Source: Tropicimonas isoalkanivorans
Lineage (GTDB): Bacteria; Pseudomonadota; Alphaproteobacteria; Rhodobacterales; Rhodobacteraceae
Direction of reading: 5' to 3'
Length of the DNA stretch: 64,000 nucleotides
Assembly: GCF_900112335.1 (NCBI RefSeq)
Contig: NZ_FOLG01000005.1
Coordinates: forward strand, 172,003 to 236,002
Below, one piece after another: positions 62,682-64,000 of the stretch. The notes beneath the pieces are model-generated. The model saw only the letters and a program-made list of their open reading frames with translations. It ran no database searches and had not been told where the DNA came from. Numbering within the stretch: the stretch's first letter is position 1; the number at the start of each line of letters is the position of its first letter. The translations under genes were made by a program, and so were the position numbers.

Positions 62682-63625
62682 CGCCCGTGCCTCAGCCGCG
62701 GATCAACCGCGGCATAGGCAAGATCAACGAGGAACGTGACGAGGATCACGGCGAAGACCAGCAGCATGACCACGGATTCGACCACCACGAGGTCGCGCTG
62801 CGTGATGCCCTGAAAAATAAGCAGCCCCAGCCCGGGCAGAAAGAAGACCTTCTCGATAATGATCGCGCCAGCCAAAAGAAACGAAAACTGCAGCCCGATG
62901 ATCGTGAGCACCGGGATCATCGCGTTCCGCAACCCGTGATTTCGCAATGCCTCTCCCTCCGAGAGCCCTTTGGCGCGTGCCGTGCGAATATAATCCTGCC
63001 CCAAGGTCTCGATCAGCGCCGACCGCATGACCCGCGCCAGGATCGAGGCTTGCGGAAGTGCAAGCGCGACCGCCGGCAGCGTGAGCGCCTTGATCGCCTG
63101 CCATGCCCCGGCATCCCACCCGGGAAAACCGCCCGCCGGAAACACCGGCCAGGTAATGGCCAGCAACACCACCAGCAACATCGCGAACCAGAAATTCGGA
63201 ACGGCGATACCGAGTTGCGTCGCGCCGATAATCCCGTAGTCGACCGCCCGCCCGCGCCGCGCGGCCGCCAGCATCCCGACCGGCAATGCGATAAGGGTCG
63301 ACACCGTCAACGCGTAAATCGCCAGAGGCACGGACACCCAAAGTCGTTGAGCCACGAGGTCCGCGACAGGCACCCGGTACGTATAGGAGGTTCCGAAATC
63401 CCCCCGAAGCATCCCGCTAGCCCAGGATAGGTAGCGCTCTGGCAAGCTTCCATTCAGCCCGAGCGCGTCGCGCAACGCATCCACCGCCTCCGGCGAGGCG
63501 TTGAGCCCGAGCATGTACGCGGCTGGATCGCCCGGGATCACCTCGACCACGAGAAAGATCACAAGGCTTGCCGCCACAAGGGACAAGGTGAGTGAAATCA
63601 GGCGCGTGACAGCATAGTGAACCAT
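62678..63625 (-). CDS. Peptide/nickel ABC transporter permease, DppB type
   Basis: The 315-residue permease has six membrane helices, 'RYLSWASGMLRGDFGTSYTYRVPV' and an EAA-type loop 'QDYIRTARAKGLSEGEALRNHGLRNA' (family pattern). The ATG at 63625 is preferred; an earlier ATG at 63652 lacks a ribosome-binding site. The periplasmic binding protein that normally heads such operons is absent, with an IS256 fragment 110 bases upstream. Deletion or displacement by the insertion sequence is possible. Confidence 0.92.
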   Translation of the reverse strand: MVHYAVTRLISLTLSLVAASLVIFLVVEVIPGDPAAYMLGLNASPEAVDALRDALGLNGSLPERYLSWASGMLRGDFGTSYTYRVPVADLVAQRLWVSVPLAIYALTVSTLIALPVGMLAAARRGRAVDYGIIGATQLGIAVPNFWFAMLLVVLLAITWPVFPAGGFPGWDAGAWQAIKALTLPAVALALPQASILARVMRSALIETLGQDYIRTARAKGLSEGEALRNHGLRNAMIPVLTIIGLQFSFLLAGAIIIEKVFFLPGLGLLIFQGITQRDLVVVESVVMLLVFAVILVTFLVDLAYAAVDPRLRHGR

Positions 63626-63735
63626 GGCCCGGACCCTAAGCGTTTCGACCATACAATCAAATGGTTCGCGAAACGGACGGTAGTGCCCCGAGAGATGGTG
63701 TAAGAGCGCCGACCTTCGGAGAGGTCCAAGGCTGA

Positions 63736-64000
63736 TCAGGTCGCCACGGCGGACAGCCTAACGGTTGTAGTGTCGGTGACACGCGCCAGGCTTTCAAGAG
63801 ACATGTATCTCCGTGCAACCGTCCATTCGTCATTGGTCTCGAGCATCAGCGCGCCGACGAGACGGACGATGGCCTCGTCGTTCGGGAAGATGCCGATGAC
63901 GTCGGACCTGCGCTTGATCTCCCGGTTCACCCGCTCCAGTGGGTTCGTCGACGCGATCTGGGCCCAATGCTCACGCGGAAAATCCATGTAGGCGAGGACG
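63736..64000 (-). mobile_element. IS256-family transposase, 3' part (cut by window edge)
   Basis: The frame reads VLAYMDFPREHW, then 'QIASTNPLERVNREIKRRSDVIGIFPNDEAIVRLVGALMLE' (family pattern), the conserved C-terminal end of IS256-family (mutator-type) transposases, including the last catalytic Glu region. It continues past the right edge, so about three quarters of the gene is missing from the window. The left end of the element probably lies near 63670-63700, where 'GAGAGATGGTGTAAG' resembles IS256-type terminal inverted repeats. Confidence 0.88.

Overview
The window is a high-GC chromosomal segment of an alphaproteobacterium, most likely a member of the Rhodobacterales (Roseobacter/Paracoccus relatives). 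This rests on family-level gene recognition: split ATP synthase b/b' subunits, the order aroA-cmk-...-rpsA-ihfB-lapA-trpF, a TrmD with the roseobacter-type N-terminal extension, an RSP_7527-type small protein, a long L25 (Ctc type) and a perfect FNR-type box. No rRNA, tRNA, CRISPR array or prophage was seen. The only mobile element is the 3' end of an IS256-family transposase cut by the right edge.

Layout. 0-6.6 kb: an NsrR-type Rrf2 regulator, a YbaY-META protein, two HAD phosphatases with a thioredoxin-like protein, a Tat-exported metallo-hydrolase, and carbon-metabolism genes rpe and gap. 7-12.9 kb: a phasin facing rplY across an FNR box, an ArsR-permease-thioredoxin efflux operon with a visible operator, a heme-degrading monooxygenase, pth, a DUF2237 protein and an MscS channel. 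12.9-24.4 kb: a mostly leftward housekeeping block (trpB, trpF, lapA, ihfB, rpsA, cmk, aroA) interrupted by a tannase-like esterase, two acetyltransferases (one a clear pseudogene) and an aldo/keto reductase. 24.5-38 kb: accessory metabolism around the F0 ATP synthase operon (atpI-B-E-X-F). It includes a halohydrin-dehalogenase-like SDR lacking its catalytic tyrosine, an EF-hand protein, an azoreductase and a GMC oxidoreductase with its small Tat subunit.

38.5-48.2 kb is a rightward translation block: ffh, six tandem GNAT acetyltransferase genes carrying seven domains, chorismate mutase, rpsP, a 50-residue protein, rimM, a membrane protein, trmD, rplS and rpmE. 48.4-54.7 kb holds a membrane-stress-like cluster (small membrane protein, XpaC, TelA, DUF2927 lipoprotein, SPFH-GYF protein, and a double zinc-ribbon membrane protein). 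54.8-60 kb holds hsp20, a PfkB kinase, dtd, and an operon of a circularly permuted ATP-grasp, an alpha-E protein and a transglutaminase, which looks like a peptide-ligation module without its usual Ntn-hydrolase. 60.2-63.6 kb is a leftward peptide/nickel-type ABC importer lacking its binding protein in the window.

The strongest candidates for under-described biology are the paralogous GNAT array embedded among ribosome and SRP genes, the XpaC/TelA/SPFH/zinc-ribbon cluster, the ATP-grasp/alpha-E/transglutaminase operon, and the dehalogenase-like SDR with a replaced active-site residue. Starts were chosen from ribosome-binding sites and overlapping stop/start codons. Family names come from recognised motifs, not from any database search.
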